From: Planctomycetota bacterium
GTDB taxonomy: Bacteria > Planctomycetota > Planctomycetia > Pirellulales > Pirellulaceae
Length of the DNA: 64,000 nt
Assembly: GCA_026692905.1 (NCBI GenBank)
Contig: JAPLNL010000046.1
Span: 1-64,000 of the forward strand
Direction of reading: 5' to 3'
Both the position numbers and the translations under genes were made by a program. Each line of letters starts with the position of its first letter. Position 1 is the stretch's first letter. A model generated the notes under the pieces. The model saw nothing but the letters and a program-made list of their open reading frames with translations, had not been told where the DNA came from and made no database searches. This document shows positions 8,487 through 16,571 of this stretch, piece after piece.

Positions 8487-9812
8487 ATGAAGAATAGGCT
8501 TACTTGGATTGTTCGCGGAACTGTCGCCGCGATGATTGTCGCCTATGCGACTTTGGGCGACCCACTTCTTGACGCCCTGGTTGCGGTTCAAGTCTATGAA
8601 CAATCAGTTGACTCAGAAGCCAAACTGGGCGATGAACCGTCTTCGGACGAGCAAACAGAGGTCCAAAACACAGGTGCTGTTTGGAAGTCCCGGTTGGTGC
8701 AACAGGGTGGACGTTTTGGAAAAGAGCTTCAAAACGATGGCGGCCGTTCGCATCAACGTAGCCATCACAAAACGTTGCTCGCCTTTCGCGACTCGGTCGG
8801 CGACAAATGGAAATCAACGGTTCAAATTCTAGACCGAAACCGACAAGTTGCCTTAGGCGCGATCGTATCCGGCGATGGCTGGATCGTCTCCAAATCGAGC
8901 GAAATTCCAGATCGCAAGATCGAGGTCCGACTCTTCGACAATTCAAAAGCCGAGGGGACTGTCAAATCCCGAAGAGCCGATCTCGACATGGCTCTTATTA
9001 AAATAGAGCGAAGCAACTTGACCAGCATCCAATGGGACACCACCACTGTTGCACGTGTTGGTAGCTGGTTAGCCACTACCGATATCCGCAGCCTACCTGT
9101 CACCATTGGTGTCGTCAGTGTCGTGAATCGCAACATTCGGCGGGAAAGAGCAGTCCTAGGTGTCGAACTCGGAATCCCCAGGGGCGAAAAAGGTGCGCTC
9201 GTCGAGAAAGTAACAATGGGCAGTGGTGCGGATCGTGCAGGTCTTCAAGCGGGCGACGTGATTACAACCATCGACGGTGACCAATTGAATTCTCAACCGG
9301 ATGTGATGGCGAGACTCAAGGGCTTGATGGCTGGCCAACGTGTCGATGTTGGTATTCTGCGAGACGGAAAGAAATCGCTCGTAACCGCTCAAATGATGGA
9401 CTTGAACTATGCCTTGTTAGTCGATCCAACCGAGATGGAAGTCAACGGCGAAATCAGCTCGCGATCGACCGGTTTTCAAAACGTTTTGCAGCACGATTCG
9501 GTCATTGCTCCTCATCAATGCGGAGGGCCTATTGTTGATGTCTATGGAAACGCGGTCGGACTCAATATTGCTCGGGCCGGACGAGTTTGTTCCTATGCGA
9601 TTCCAGCGAATATCGCGAGTGCTGCCATCACCGAAATGATCGCATCGGCCGGGGGTACAAAATCGCCGTTCGAAGATAATGTTGCTCAATCGCCTACGAA
9701 GTCTGCTTCGACGATGACCGCTGTCGAATTGCCAACATCCATACCCAATGGCATTCAAGTCGAAGCTTTGAAGCCCGAAGTAACCGTCCCTAGTACGTTA
9801 AACCGGCCGTAG
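8487..9812 (+). CDS. HtrA-like pseudoprotease with PDZ inserted in the protease fold
   Basis: About 441 residues from the ATG at 8487; a TTG at 8457 would add ten. The N-terminus has one hydrophobic segment. The protease barrel is recognisable but the catalytic His position is Ser (GWIVSKSSE, about residue 138). The Asp is kept (ADLDMALIKI, about 167), and the nucleophile motif reads HQCGGPIVD, with Cys (about 345) in place of Ser. Unusually, the PDZ domain (about 220-305, GADRAGLQAGDVITTIDGD) sits between GVVSVVNR and the CGGP motif rather than after the barrel. The C-terminus AIPANIA matches the closing strand of HtrA proteases. It is probably inactive as a serine protease and may be a regulatory or substrate-binding partner of the preceding gene product; activity through Cys cannot be excluded. 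Confidence 0.85.
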   Translation: MKNRLTWIVRGTVAAMIVAYATLGDPLLDALVAVQVYEQSVDSEAKLGDEPSSDEQTEVQNTGAVWKSRLVQQGGRFGKELQNDGGRSHQRSHHKTLLAFRDSVGDKWKSTVQILDRNRQVALGAIVSGDGWIVSKSSEIPDRKIEVRLFDNSKAEGTVKSRRADLDMALIKIERSNLTSIQWDTTTVARVGSWLATTDIRSLPVTIGVVSVVNRNIRRERAVLGVELGIPRGEKGALVEKVTMGSGADRAGLQAGDVITTIDGDQLNSQPDVMARLKGLMAGQRVDVGILRDGKKSLVTAQMMDLNYALLVDPTEMEVNGEISSRSTGFQNVLQHDSVIAPHQCGGPIVDVYGNAVGLNIARAGRVCSYAIPANIASAAITEMIASAGGTKSPFEDNVAQSPTKSASTMTAVELPTSIPNGIQVEALKPEVTVPSTLNRP

Positions 9813-9851
9813 TCCAAAACTCAATGACATTGCCTCACTCGAATTGCCCTT

Positions 9852-9856
9852 GGGAG
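9852..9856 (+). promoter_or_regulatory. Ribosome binding site for the PQQ-propeller gene
   Basis: GGGAG five bases before the ATG at 9862. It supports initiation at the signal-peptide frame rather than at downstream codons in the propeller frame. Confidence 0.65.
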
Positions 9857-9861
9857 TTCTC

Positions 9862-11174
9862 ATGCGGATCGGTATTTGCTATCTCCTGACTATCTCGTTG
9901 CTGCTGCTAGGCAGTACAACGACCCTTGCGCAGGAAAAAAAAAGCACTCATCTAACCCGATAACGGAGTCTAGCGATCCAGTTCGTCTACTGAAAACCGG
10001 ATCGTTTTGGTCGCAGTGGCGTGGTGCTTTTGGAGATGGACATGTTTCTGGTCTTCCTCAAAAATGGTCGCAGCCAAAACGATTATGGCGACATGAATTG
10101 CCTGCTGAAGGGATCGGAGGGGTTGCGGCTACCGATGAATTAGTGGTCGTTTCCTCTCGCGAAGCCAACGACAAAGCGGATCTTTTTGAGGTGCTTGATG
10201 TCGAAACGGGCCTCTCTTTGTTCAAGTTGTCGTACGCCTCCGAGATGGAACTGGACTATGGTAACTCACCTCGCGTGACGCCGGTTATTTACGATGGTTG
10301 CGTCTATTGCGTGGGAGCTCAGGGGCAACTGAATTGCTTGAACATGGAAACCGGCGATGTGCTATGGAAGCTGCATCTCGTTGACGACCTCGGGGGTAAG
10401 ATGCCGCAATGGGGATACTCAGTCTCACCGGTGTTTGTAGAGGATCAATTGATTGTGCAGCCAGGTGGACTGGAAGCTAGTTGGGTTTCATTGAACCCTA
10501 AAAACGGAAAGGTTCTTTGGCGAACCAAGGGGCGACCTGCCGCATACGCATCGCCGATCGTAATCGAATATCGAGGCCAAAAGCAATTGGTTTGCTACGA
10601 CGCCATCTCGCTCGGTGGTTGGTCAACCTCGGACGGAAAGCGGATTTGGGAAATGAAGCCGGAGGTCTCAAAAGACTTCAACGTACCCACTCCTGTTTTT
10701 GTCGAAAACAAAATCGTTTTGGTGACCGAGAACAATGGGGCTCGCGTCTTTTCGATGGTGGCTGACCAAGCGGACGAACCAATCTCGTTGAAACTCGAAG
10801 CGAGTTCCGACCTCCTCAGCGGTGATGCCCATTCCCCCGTTCGTGTTGGCAATTGGATTGTCGGAGTCGATCGGGATTTAGTCGTTCTCGACCCGCTGGA
10901 TCAACTGAAAGAGGTTGCCCGATTTTCAGATGTGGCTTTGCAAAAGCACTGTTCCTTGATTGTGGACGAAGACCGAGTTTGGGTTTGCACCGGCAATGGA
11001 ACGCAAATCCTTCTTCGGATCGACTCAAAAGGAATTTCGGAACTTGGTCGGTTCCAACCCCTGGAAAAATCAGGCGAGATTTTTTCCCATCCCGCGTTTT
11101 GCAACGGTGTGCTCTACTTGCGAGGCCCAACATGGCTAGATGCATATTCCATTGGCGGCAATAATCACGATTGA
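9862..11174 (+). CDS. PQQ-like beta-propeller protein, frameshifted after signal peptide
   Basis: The ATG at 9862, behind a good GGGAG, encodes a classic signal peptide (MRIGICYLLTISLLLLGSTT then TLAQE). This frame stops at 9961-9963 (TAA). The mature domain is read from the -1 frame: after an A9 run at 9944-9952 the propeller frame continues KKHSSNPITESSD and stays open to 11174. One extra A would join them. The body has repeated PQQ-type blades such as GVYCVGAQGQLNCLNMETG-like strands and WSQWRGAFGDGHVSG, typical of BamB-like or quinoprotein-type planctomycete proteins exported to the periplasm. Possible causes are a sequencing error in the homopolymer, phase variation, or programmed -1 slippage. 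Function beyond scaffold or sugar/alcohol dehydrogenase-like fold is unknown. Confidence 0.8.
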
Positions 11175-11213
11175 GTTTGGGGGTTCAAAGACCTGTCGAA
11201 AGGATGCGTATTC

Positions 11214-11987
11214 ATGTTTGTTCGAAAGGGTGTAAAACGAGTCGAATCGATCGAGTCCGATGAAGCGGAAGCGGTTGCAAATGAGGGGTTCTCTCTCGAG
11301 GAGCTCGGGACTGCGTATGCTGTCGCGATCGAGCAAGCGTCCGGGGAAACTCGCATCTCCCAATTATCGGAGCAAGAAAAGGGGCCATCGGTCGACTCAG
11401 TAGGAGACTCCCATCACGAGGAAATGCTGGCGGCACCCGATGCAACCGAAACGGACGGCGTCCCCGTTACGCCTGAGAGTATCCTCGAAGCGATGTTGTT
11501 CTTAGGTTCAAGCAACAATCGACCGATCGCTATCAACAAACTGCTCGAGCTGTTTCGTGGTGTCACTGCGGAAGAGTTAGAGGACTCGGTCGACTCGCTC
11601 AACGCTCTTTATCGACAACACAATCGAGCCATGGTGATTGTTCGGGCGTCGGGGGGGTACCATATGCAACTAGCTCCTGAACTGAATTTAGTTCGAGACA
11701 GGTTTTACGGTAAAGTCAAAGAGACACAGCTTACTCAGGCGGCTATCGATTGCTTGTCTTTGGTCGCATATCAACCTGGAGCGACCCGTGATTCCATCGA
11801 AAAGCAATGGAATCAGCCCGCAGCCGGCATGCTCAGCACCTTGGTTCGCAAGGGGCTTTTGAGAATTGAGAAGCGTCCAGCAGGAGACGGTTCCGGTGAA
11901 GGGTCGCACTACTTCACCACCGATCGGTTTCTCGAAATCATTGGACTAGAATCGCTTGAGGATTTGCCTTCTTCAGAAGACATTTGA
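11214..11987 (+). CDS. scpB: Segregation and condensation protein B
   Basis: 257 residues. The ScpB core covers about residues 83-245: PESILEAMLFLGSSNNRPI, then a winged helix ending in GGYHMQLAPE, and a second winged helix with TQAAIDCLSLVAYQPGATRD and STLVRKGLLRI. ScpB bridges ScpA and the SMC ATPase in the complex that condenses and segregates the chromosome. About 80 extra acidic residues precede the core, longer than in most homologues; the ATG at 11214 is the only clear start, but a later start is possible. scpA is not adjacent. The end of the gene overlaps no other start; the next gene begins 110 bp downstream. Confidence 0.92.
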   Translation: MFVRKGVKRVESIESDEAEAVANEGFSLEELGTAYAVAIEQASGETRISQLSEQEKGPSVDSVGDSHHEEMLAAPDATETDGVPVTPESILEAMLFLGSSNNRPIAINKLLELFRGVTAEELEDSVDSLNALYRQHNRAMVIVRASGGYHMQLAPELNLVRDRFYGKVKETQLTQAAIDCLSLVAYQPGATRDSIEKQWNQPAAGMLSTLVRKGLLRIEKRPAGDGSGEGSHYFTTDRFLEIIGLESLEDLPSSEDI

Positions 11988-12096
11988 GTGCGTCTCGGGT
12001 TATATTGGTGTCGAACCGCACCAAAGTGCAGGCACTTTCAACGTGCTGTCCGCATCTCAGTGCTCCCGCGTTTACCCTCTCAAGAATGGACCCTCC

Positions 12097-13125
12097 ATGC
12101 GCATCCGATTTACCCTCCTCGCAACATTCTTTTTCCTGTTTCATATGGCAAGTAACAGTTTGACTTCCCAGGCCCAAACCATCAAACGAACGCTTGGTAA
12201 GATCGAGCGATTCGATAGTCAGCTCGATGGTCTCTTAGGACCAGAAGCTCAGTTGGAAATCCTGGCAGATGGATTCACATGGACCGAAGGCCCAGTCTGG
12301 ATGGGGGACGCAGCAACCGGACATCTACTCTTCTCTGATATCCCTCGCAATACCACGTTTAAGTGGACGGCTAAGGATGGAATTCAGTTGTTCATGAATC
12401 CATCGGGCTATACAGGGGTAACCTACTATGGTTTGGAGCCAGGCAGCAACGGATTGTTAAAAGACATCGACGGCAATTTGGTCTCATGTGAACACGGTGA
12501 CCGACGTGTAAGCGTATTAACGCCGGGTGGTGGGAAGAAAACGCTTGCTGATAACTATCAAGGCAAACGACTCAACAGTCCAAACGATGGTGTCCTCAAA
12601 AGCAACGGTGACATCTATTTTACCGATCCGCCGTACGGGCTTCCAATGCGAGAGAACGACCCACGGCGTGAGCTCGAGCATTTTGGCGTCTACCGCATCT
12701 CGAAAAAAGATGGTTCGCTAACTCTGATTACCACGGAACTGCAACGCCCAAACGGGATCGGCTTTTCTCCTGATGAAAAGACTCTTTACGTTGCTCAGAG
12801 TGATCCCAAGAAAGCCATTTGGATGAGCTTTCCCGTGGCAGCCGATGGAACCGTGGGCAAAGGAACTTTGTTCTATGATGCGACCGCTGAAGTTGGCAAA
12901 ATGCCAGGCTTACCCGATGGCTTGTCGGTCGATACACAAGGGAACTTGTGGGCAAGCGGGCCAGGTGGGATTTGGATCTTCAGCAAAGACGCAAAACTGC
13001 TCGGTCGAATCAATACCGGCGAGCGCACGAGCAACTGCGGCTTCGGTGAAGACGGCAGCACCCTTTTCGTGACCGCAGACAGTTACCTCTGCAAAATCAA
13101 AACCAAAGCAAAGGGTGTTCAATAG
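12097..13125 (+). CDS. SMP-30/gluconolactonase-family hydrolase, secreted
   Basis: About 342 residues from the ATG at 12097, which begins a signal peptide (MRIRFTLLATFFFLFHMASN); the frame is open farther upstream into scpB but those codons are unlikely to be used. Family motifs include DGFTWTEGPVWMG (the metal-binding Glu), NRNSPNDGVLK-like LNSPNDGVLKSNGDIYFTDP near residue 150, RPNGIGFSPDEKTLYVAQ near 220 and PGLPDGLSVDTQGNLWASG near 270. These are blades of a six-bladed propeller that hydrolyses lactones with a divalent metal. Exported gluconolactonase-like enzymes are abundant in planctomycetes and are linked to sugar acid catabolism. Confidence 0.9.
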   Translation: MRIRFTLLATFFFLFHMASNSLTSQAQTIKRTLGKIERFDSQLDGLLGPEAQLEILADGFTWTEGPVWMGDAATGHLLFSDIPRNTTFKWTAKDGIQLFMNPSGYTGVTYYGLEPGSNGLLKDIDGNLVSCEHGDRRVSVLTPGGGKKTLADNYQGKRLNSPNDGVLKSNGDIYFTDPPYGLPMRENDPRRELEHFGVYRISKKDGSLTLITTELQRPNGIGFSPDEKTLYVAQSDPKKAIWMSFPVAADGTVGKGTLFYDATAEVGKMPGLPDGLSVDTQGNLWASGPGGIWIFSKDAKLLGRINTGERTSNCGFGEDGSTLFVTADSYLCKIKTKAKGVQ

Positions 13126-13140
13126 TGTAGAACGATTATC

Positions 13141-13203
13141 GGTGTCGAACAATTATCCCCAATTGTTCCTGTGTCAGTGTCGAACAATTGTCCTCAATTG
13201 TTC
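13141..13203. repeat. Tandem AATTGTTC hairpins between convergent genes
   Basis: Two hairpins sit in tandem: GAACAATT 13147-13154 with AATTGTTC 13161-13168, and GAACAATTG 13182-13190 with CAATTGTTC 13195-13203. The units share GTGTCGAACAATT and are 36 bp apart; a partial third unit (GTGTAGAACGATTATC) precedes them at 13125-13140. They lie between the convergent stops of the SMP-30 gene and the STN-like gene. A terminator role is possible but there is no T run. Confidence 0.7.
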
Positions 13204-13230
13204 TCGCATGGAAATTCGCATTCCCACAAA

Positions 13231-13989
13231 TCACCGTTGCAATTGCATTGGCTCCGAAAAACTGCGAGGCCTCAAATTCGCAGACGCCTGTTTGCTGATG
13301 CATAGAAGAAATCGCTGTACTTCTCGTTGCACTTCATCCGGTGCATTGATGACCAGCATCGAGCCGAGCATGGAGATCGAGTTAGTACCGCCGCTGCTTT
13401 CCCAGTTCCGAGGGGCGATGATTAACTCGATGGCATCGAGAAGCTCGGCCAAGAGTGCATTGTCGACGAATACCTGACTCAAGTCGTAGTGGCGAACAAT
13501 CTTTGCACCTGCGAAGTCCGTAATTCGCAATGCATTGGATTCAACCACGTAAGTGAGATCGTATGGTTGCAGGATCAAGATGAGAAGGTTTCGTACGCTG
13601 GTACGAATTCGCGGCAACATTACGATTTGATCCGGAGAAACCTTGTTTTCTTCGAAGGCATTGGTATCGATCGATATCGGGATATCAAGTTTGCCACGCA
13701 GGATCTTGAATATCCTGTTCATGGATAAGTTGTCAAAGTCGATGTCGAGCTCTTCGTCGAGCGTCTTCTGGATTTTAGCTTCGACTGGACCAGCCTGATA
13801 ATGATCTGTAAGCCAATTGGGAGTAGCGGCAGGTTTATCCCACTCGACGACCAATTCCTGTCGCTTGGTCTGAGCCAAACCGCCAAATGGATTCGCCCCA
13901 GCGGAAACTAGCCCCAACAAACCTAGCCCGAAAACAACCACCGCTACATGGAGCGTTTTCGGGATGGTGTGTGTTGGCGGCTTCATCAT
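13231..13989 (-). CDS. Secreted STN-like protein (paralogue A)
   Basis: 252 residues with a signal peptide at the N-terminus. The body resembles the secretin/TonB short N-terminal fold: LDIPISIDTNAFEENKVSPD, then RTSVRNLLILILQPYDLTYV and NALRITDFAGAKIVRHYDLS. The C-terminal part (ELIIAPRNWESSGGTNSISM, then GSMLVINAPDEVQREVQRFL) looks like the N1/secretin-type subdomain seen in secretins, but no membrane-forming secretin domain follows. A clear paralogue lies at 49183-50052, with the same order of motifs. The start overlaps the stop of the PIG-L gene by ATGA, so the two are translationally coupled. No function is assigned. Confidence 0.8.
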   Translation of the reverse strand: MMKPPTHTIPKTLHVAVVVFGLGLLGLVSAGANPFGGLAQTKRQELVVEWDKPAATPNWLTDHYQAGPVEAKIQKTLDEELDIDFDNLSMNRIFKILRGKLDIPISIDTNAFEENKVSPDQIVMLPRIRTSVRNLLILILQPYDLTYVVESNALRITDFAGAKIVRHYDLSQVFVDNALLAELLDAIELIIAPRNWESSGGTNSISMLGSMLVINAPDEVQREVQRFLLCISKQASANLRPRSFSEPMQLQR

Positions 13990-14795
13990 TTGTTGTCGGT
14001 CGAATGCCTTTTTCCGGGAAACAGTTTTTCCAGAGTTTCAACAGAGGGTTTACCTGCATACTCGGAGATCTCGTACGCTTCGAGCAGCTTGGGTTTCGAA
14101 CCCCATGCCGATTGCCAAAACCGAGCAGTTCTCGCTTGTGTTTTTTCTGAGTACCAAGCTTCTAGCCAGGCCCGTCGGGCTTCCCGATCCTGCGGGACGG
14201 ACTCCAATATCCCATCAATCCACGGCATCCACTCGTAAAACTGAGACTCATGACTATCCATCATACTTATGACCGTTTCCCAATGCTCAGAAACATCCAA
14301 AATCACGTCACCGCGAAATGGACAGGGGCGAGTAAATAGATCGATCATGTAGGCGACGATCGGTTCGATTCTCGGTGGCGCTAGATCGGGCAGAATCTTT
14401 GGCACAAGAACCATATAGGAAGCGTCTTGGACTGCTTGGCCAACTGCTCGGTGGTCCGGATGGTAGTCAAAAGGCCTATGTGTCAAAACCAAATCGGGCC
14501 GAAAGGATCGAATTTCGCGAATGATCGCCAATCGAAGTTCCAGTGTGGGCTGAAGCGAACCGTCCGGAAAATCCCAGGTGACATAGTCTGCATCAATCAC
14601 GCGCCCCGCTTTGGCCGCTTCTGTTCGGCGGCGCAGTACGAGCTCCGGCGATGGAACCGATTGATGCCCAGACTGCCCATTGGTCACACTGACCAGCTTG
14701 AGCGTCGAACCTGCCTTGCGATGCGATGCGAGAAGTCCACCTGCGAAAAACTCAGCATCATCCGGATGCGCGCCTAATACCAAAACACGTGTCAT
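13986..14795 (-). CDS. PIG-L family deacetylase (BshB-like)
   Basis: About 270 residues from the ATG at 14793-14795 (MTRVLVLGAHPDDAE); an upstream codon at 14837 would add 14. Zinc ligands are visible: AHPDDAEFF near residue 10 and HPDHRAVG near 113. LVSVTNGQSGH and DLVLTHRPFDYHPDH match the family that de-N-acetylates sugars, such as BshB of bacillithiol synthesis and MshB. The overall pattern with DASYMVLVPKILPD and IDLFTRP is closest to the BshB1-like branch, but the bacillithiol pathway cannot be confirmed here. The stop overlaps the start of the STN-like gene by four bases. Confidence 0.85.
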   Translation of the reverse strand: MTRVLVLGAHPDDAEFFAGGLLASHRKAGSTLKLVSVTNGQSGHQSVPSPELVLRRRTEAAKAGRVIDADYVTWDFPDGSLQPTLELRLAIIREIRSFRPDLVLTHRPFDYHPDHRAVGQAVQDASYMVLVPKILPDLAPPRIEPIVAYMIDLFTRPCPFRGDVILDVSEHWETVISMMDSHESQFYEWMPWIDGILESVPQDREARRAWLEAWYSEKTQARTARFWQSAWGSKPKLLEAYEISEYAGKPSVETLEKLFPGKRHSTDNK

Positions 14796-14982
14796 TGCAG
14801 TAAAGCCAATCCATAACGTCTTTAAAGACCATCCCAAAACAAGGTCGGTTAAAATCGACTACGACGTGCCGAATTACCTTGCCGAATTGCTGATGGTAGC
14901 GTCTTTTGCGATCCAGCGAAATACGCTTGGTATTGTCAATCGAACTCTTTTCTTAGCACAAACACGGGCTATTGCTCAAGAC

Positions 14983-15045
14983 GTTTAACAGTCAGCCGAG
15001 CGTACTTTCAAGTGCGTCGAGGACACCTACGGCTGACCGTTAAAC
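14983..15045. repeat. Inverted repeat downstream of methyltransferase gene
   Basis: GTTTAACAGTCAGCCG at 14983-14998 pairs with CGGCTGACCGTTAAAC at 15030-15045 (15 of 16). It sits 10 bases beyond the 3' end of the minus-strand methyltransferase gene, where a terminator would be, but lacks a T tract. Confidence 0.65.
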
Positions 15046-15054
15046 GAAACACAT

Positions 15055-15702
15055 TTAGCCGAAGCTCTTACGAAATAGCTCGATCTCGTACGGGCCAAGG
15101 AACATAAGCATCAGCGCGCCATCGCCAGCGTAATTTCGGAAGACCTCTTGTAGAAAGTAATGTTCGCCCGGCCATGGGTATGCAAAAACGAGCGAGTAGT
15201 CATCAAACTCAAGATCGTGCTGCTCGTAGGCATTCTCAACTTGGTGGAAAAGCGAGGCGTGGTTCGATTGTGAGCCTGCAAGCCGCTCGCTGCCGCGGGG
15301 AAGAAAATTTCCGTGCAGTATTTCTCCATGCAGTCGATTACGTGCCAGAAATCGGTTCGCTTGGTCGACCAAGAACGATTCCGCTTCGATCCCGATCGCT
15401 TCCCAGCCGAGTTGTGACGCCAGCCCGGTTACAATTCCAAAGCCGCATCCCCATTCACAAAACGTGTTCCCTTTTGCTAACTTGCTTGCGGTGAGTTGCG
15501 ACAAGGCTCGGTAGACATCGCGGAAATCGCAAGCAACGTATTGTTCAATCGGCTTCTTGGTCCATTGATCCCAATACGCTTGAAGCACCTGATCGGCGTC
15601 CTCAAGAATCTTTGCTGTGTCGGCAGGGATTTCGGCGGAATCGTCCCATTCAAACTCGAGGCGTTCTAAAACTGGGGAACTGGTGTTTCGGGCTCGTTTC
15701 AT
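15055..15702 (-). CDS. Class I SAM-dependent methyltransferase
   Basis: 215 residues. The SAM-binding glycine motif is CEWGCGFGIVTGLASQLGWE (about residues 83-102), followed by the acidic residue of strand beta-2 in IGIEAESFLVDQA and a motif II-like segment DDYSLVFAYPWPGEHYF. The N-terminal 80 residues are helical and variable. The substrate is not readable. It overlaps the end of the alpha/beta hydrolase gene by four bases (ATGA), so the two are probably one operon. Confidence 0.82.
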   Translation of the reverse strand: MKRARNTSSPVLERLEFEWDDSAEIPADTAKILEDADQVLQAYWDQWTKKPIEQYVACDFRDVYRALSQLTASKLAKGNTFCEWGCGFGIVTGLASQLGWEAIGIEAESFLVDQANRFLARNRLHGEILHGNFLPRGSERLAGSQSNHASLFHQVENAYEQHDLEFDDYSLVFAYPWPGEHYFLQEVFRNYAGDGALMLMFLGPYEIELFRKSFG

Positions 15703-16550
15703 TTTGTTTCTATGTCACTGATGAATTTTTTGCCTGCATCCCAGAACTCTTCTGGCCAAGGATCGTTGTGATAGAGGCCTTGCACAGAAAGGAGATGCTT
15801 TCGCTCACTGATACAGGCATCGAAGAGTTTTTTTCCGAATCGATACGGGATCAACTCGTCGACGTCACCGTGCATCTGCAAGAGCGGTCCAGTATAGCCG
15901 GGCAGCTTTTCGATCGACCGAAACTGATTTCGCATCACCCATCGAATCGGAAAGATTGGATAGCGATCGGCAGCGATATCGACGATCGAAGAAAAAGTTC
16001 TATCGAGAATCATACCATCCACTTTGGTTTTGGTGGCAATTTCGATTGCCGCAGCGCCGCCCAAGGAGCGTCCCATGGCAACTCGCTTTTGGTCGGCAAA
16101 TCGCGGATTCGATTCGACCCATTTGGCCACGGCGAGAGAATCTACCAAGATGGCGTTTTCGCTCGCAAGTCCACCGGTTTTTCCATAGCCCCGAAAATCG
16201 AAAGCTACTACGTTGACCTTCCACCGCTCTCGAATCTCAACGAGTTCCTCACCCATGAAACCAAGCGTCTCGCCATTCCCGTGCGCGAAGATCAGCGTTG
16301 TCTGGCAGCCAGGCTTCGCCAAAAGCCAAACGTGGACTCTTGTCGTGCCGTCGCTGTCAACAAAGAACTCCTCGGCATCAAACTTCGTTGCGTCCCATTC
16401 GCCTGCTTCTGCCGGTGGCGCCGGGAACAGAAGACTGCGTTCGAAAAACATCAGCACAGCAAGGGCTCCCAAGTAAATCGATATTGCAAACAGCGAAAAA
16501 GGCTTCCAGAGGCTGCGTTGTCGTTTGGGTTCCAGTTTGGTTTCATTCAT
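15699..16550 (-). CDS. Membrane-anchored alpha/beta hydrolase
   Basis: 283 residues. An N-terminal helix (about 18-38, FSLFAISIYLGALAVLMFFE) anchors the protein. The hydrolase fold follows with the oxyanion motif FAHGNGETLGF, strand-turn DFRGYGKTGG and the nucleophile elbow GRSLGGAAAIE (Ser about residue 165). A catalytic Asp is likely in HGDVDELIPY and the His in LYHNDPWPEEF. This resembles the BEM46/YtmA-like branch found in many bacteria; substrates are unknown. The gene starts 21 bp after the SulP stop and overlaps the methyltransferase start. Confidence 0.85.
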   Translation of the reverse strand: MNETKLEPKRQRSLWKPFSLFAISIYLGALAVLMFFERSLLFPAPPAEAGEWDATKFDAEEFFVDSDGTTRVHVWLLAKPGCQTTLIFAHGNGETLGFMGEELVEIRERWKVNVVAFDFRGYGKTGGLASENAILVDSLAVAKWVESNPRFADQKRVAMGRSLGGAAAIEIATKTKVDGMILDRTFSSIVDIAADRYPIFPIRWVMRNQFRSIEKLPGYTGPLLQMHGDVDELIPYRFGKKLFDACISERKHLLSVQGLYHNDPWPEEFWDAGKKFISDIETK

Positions 16551-16571
16551 GCCATTATGGAGTGGCTAACG

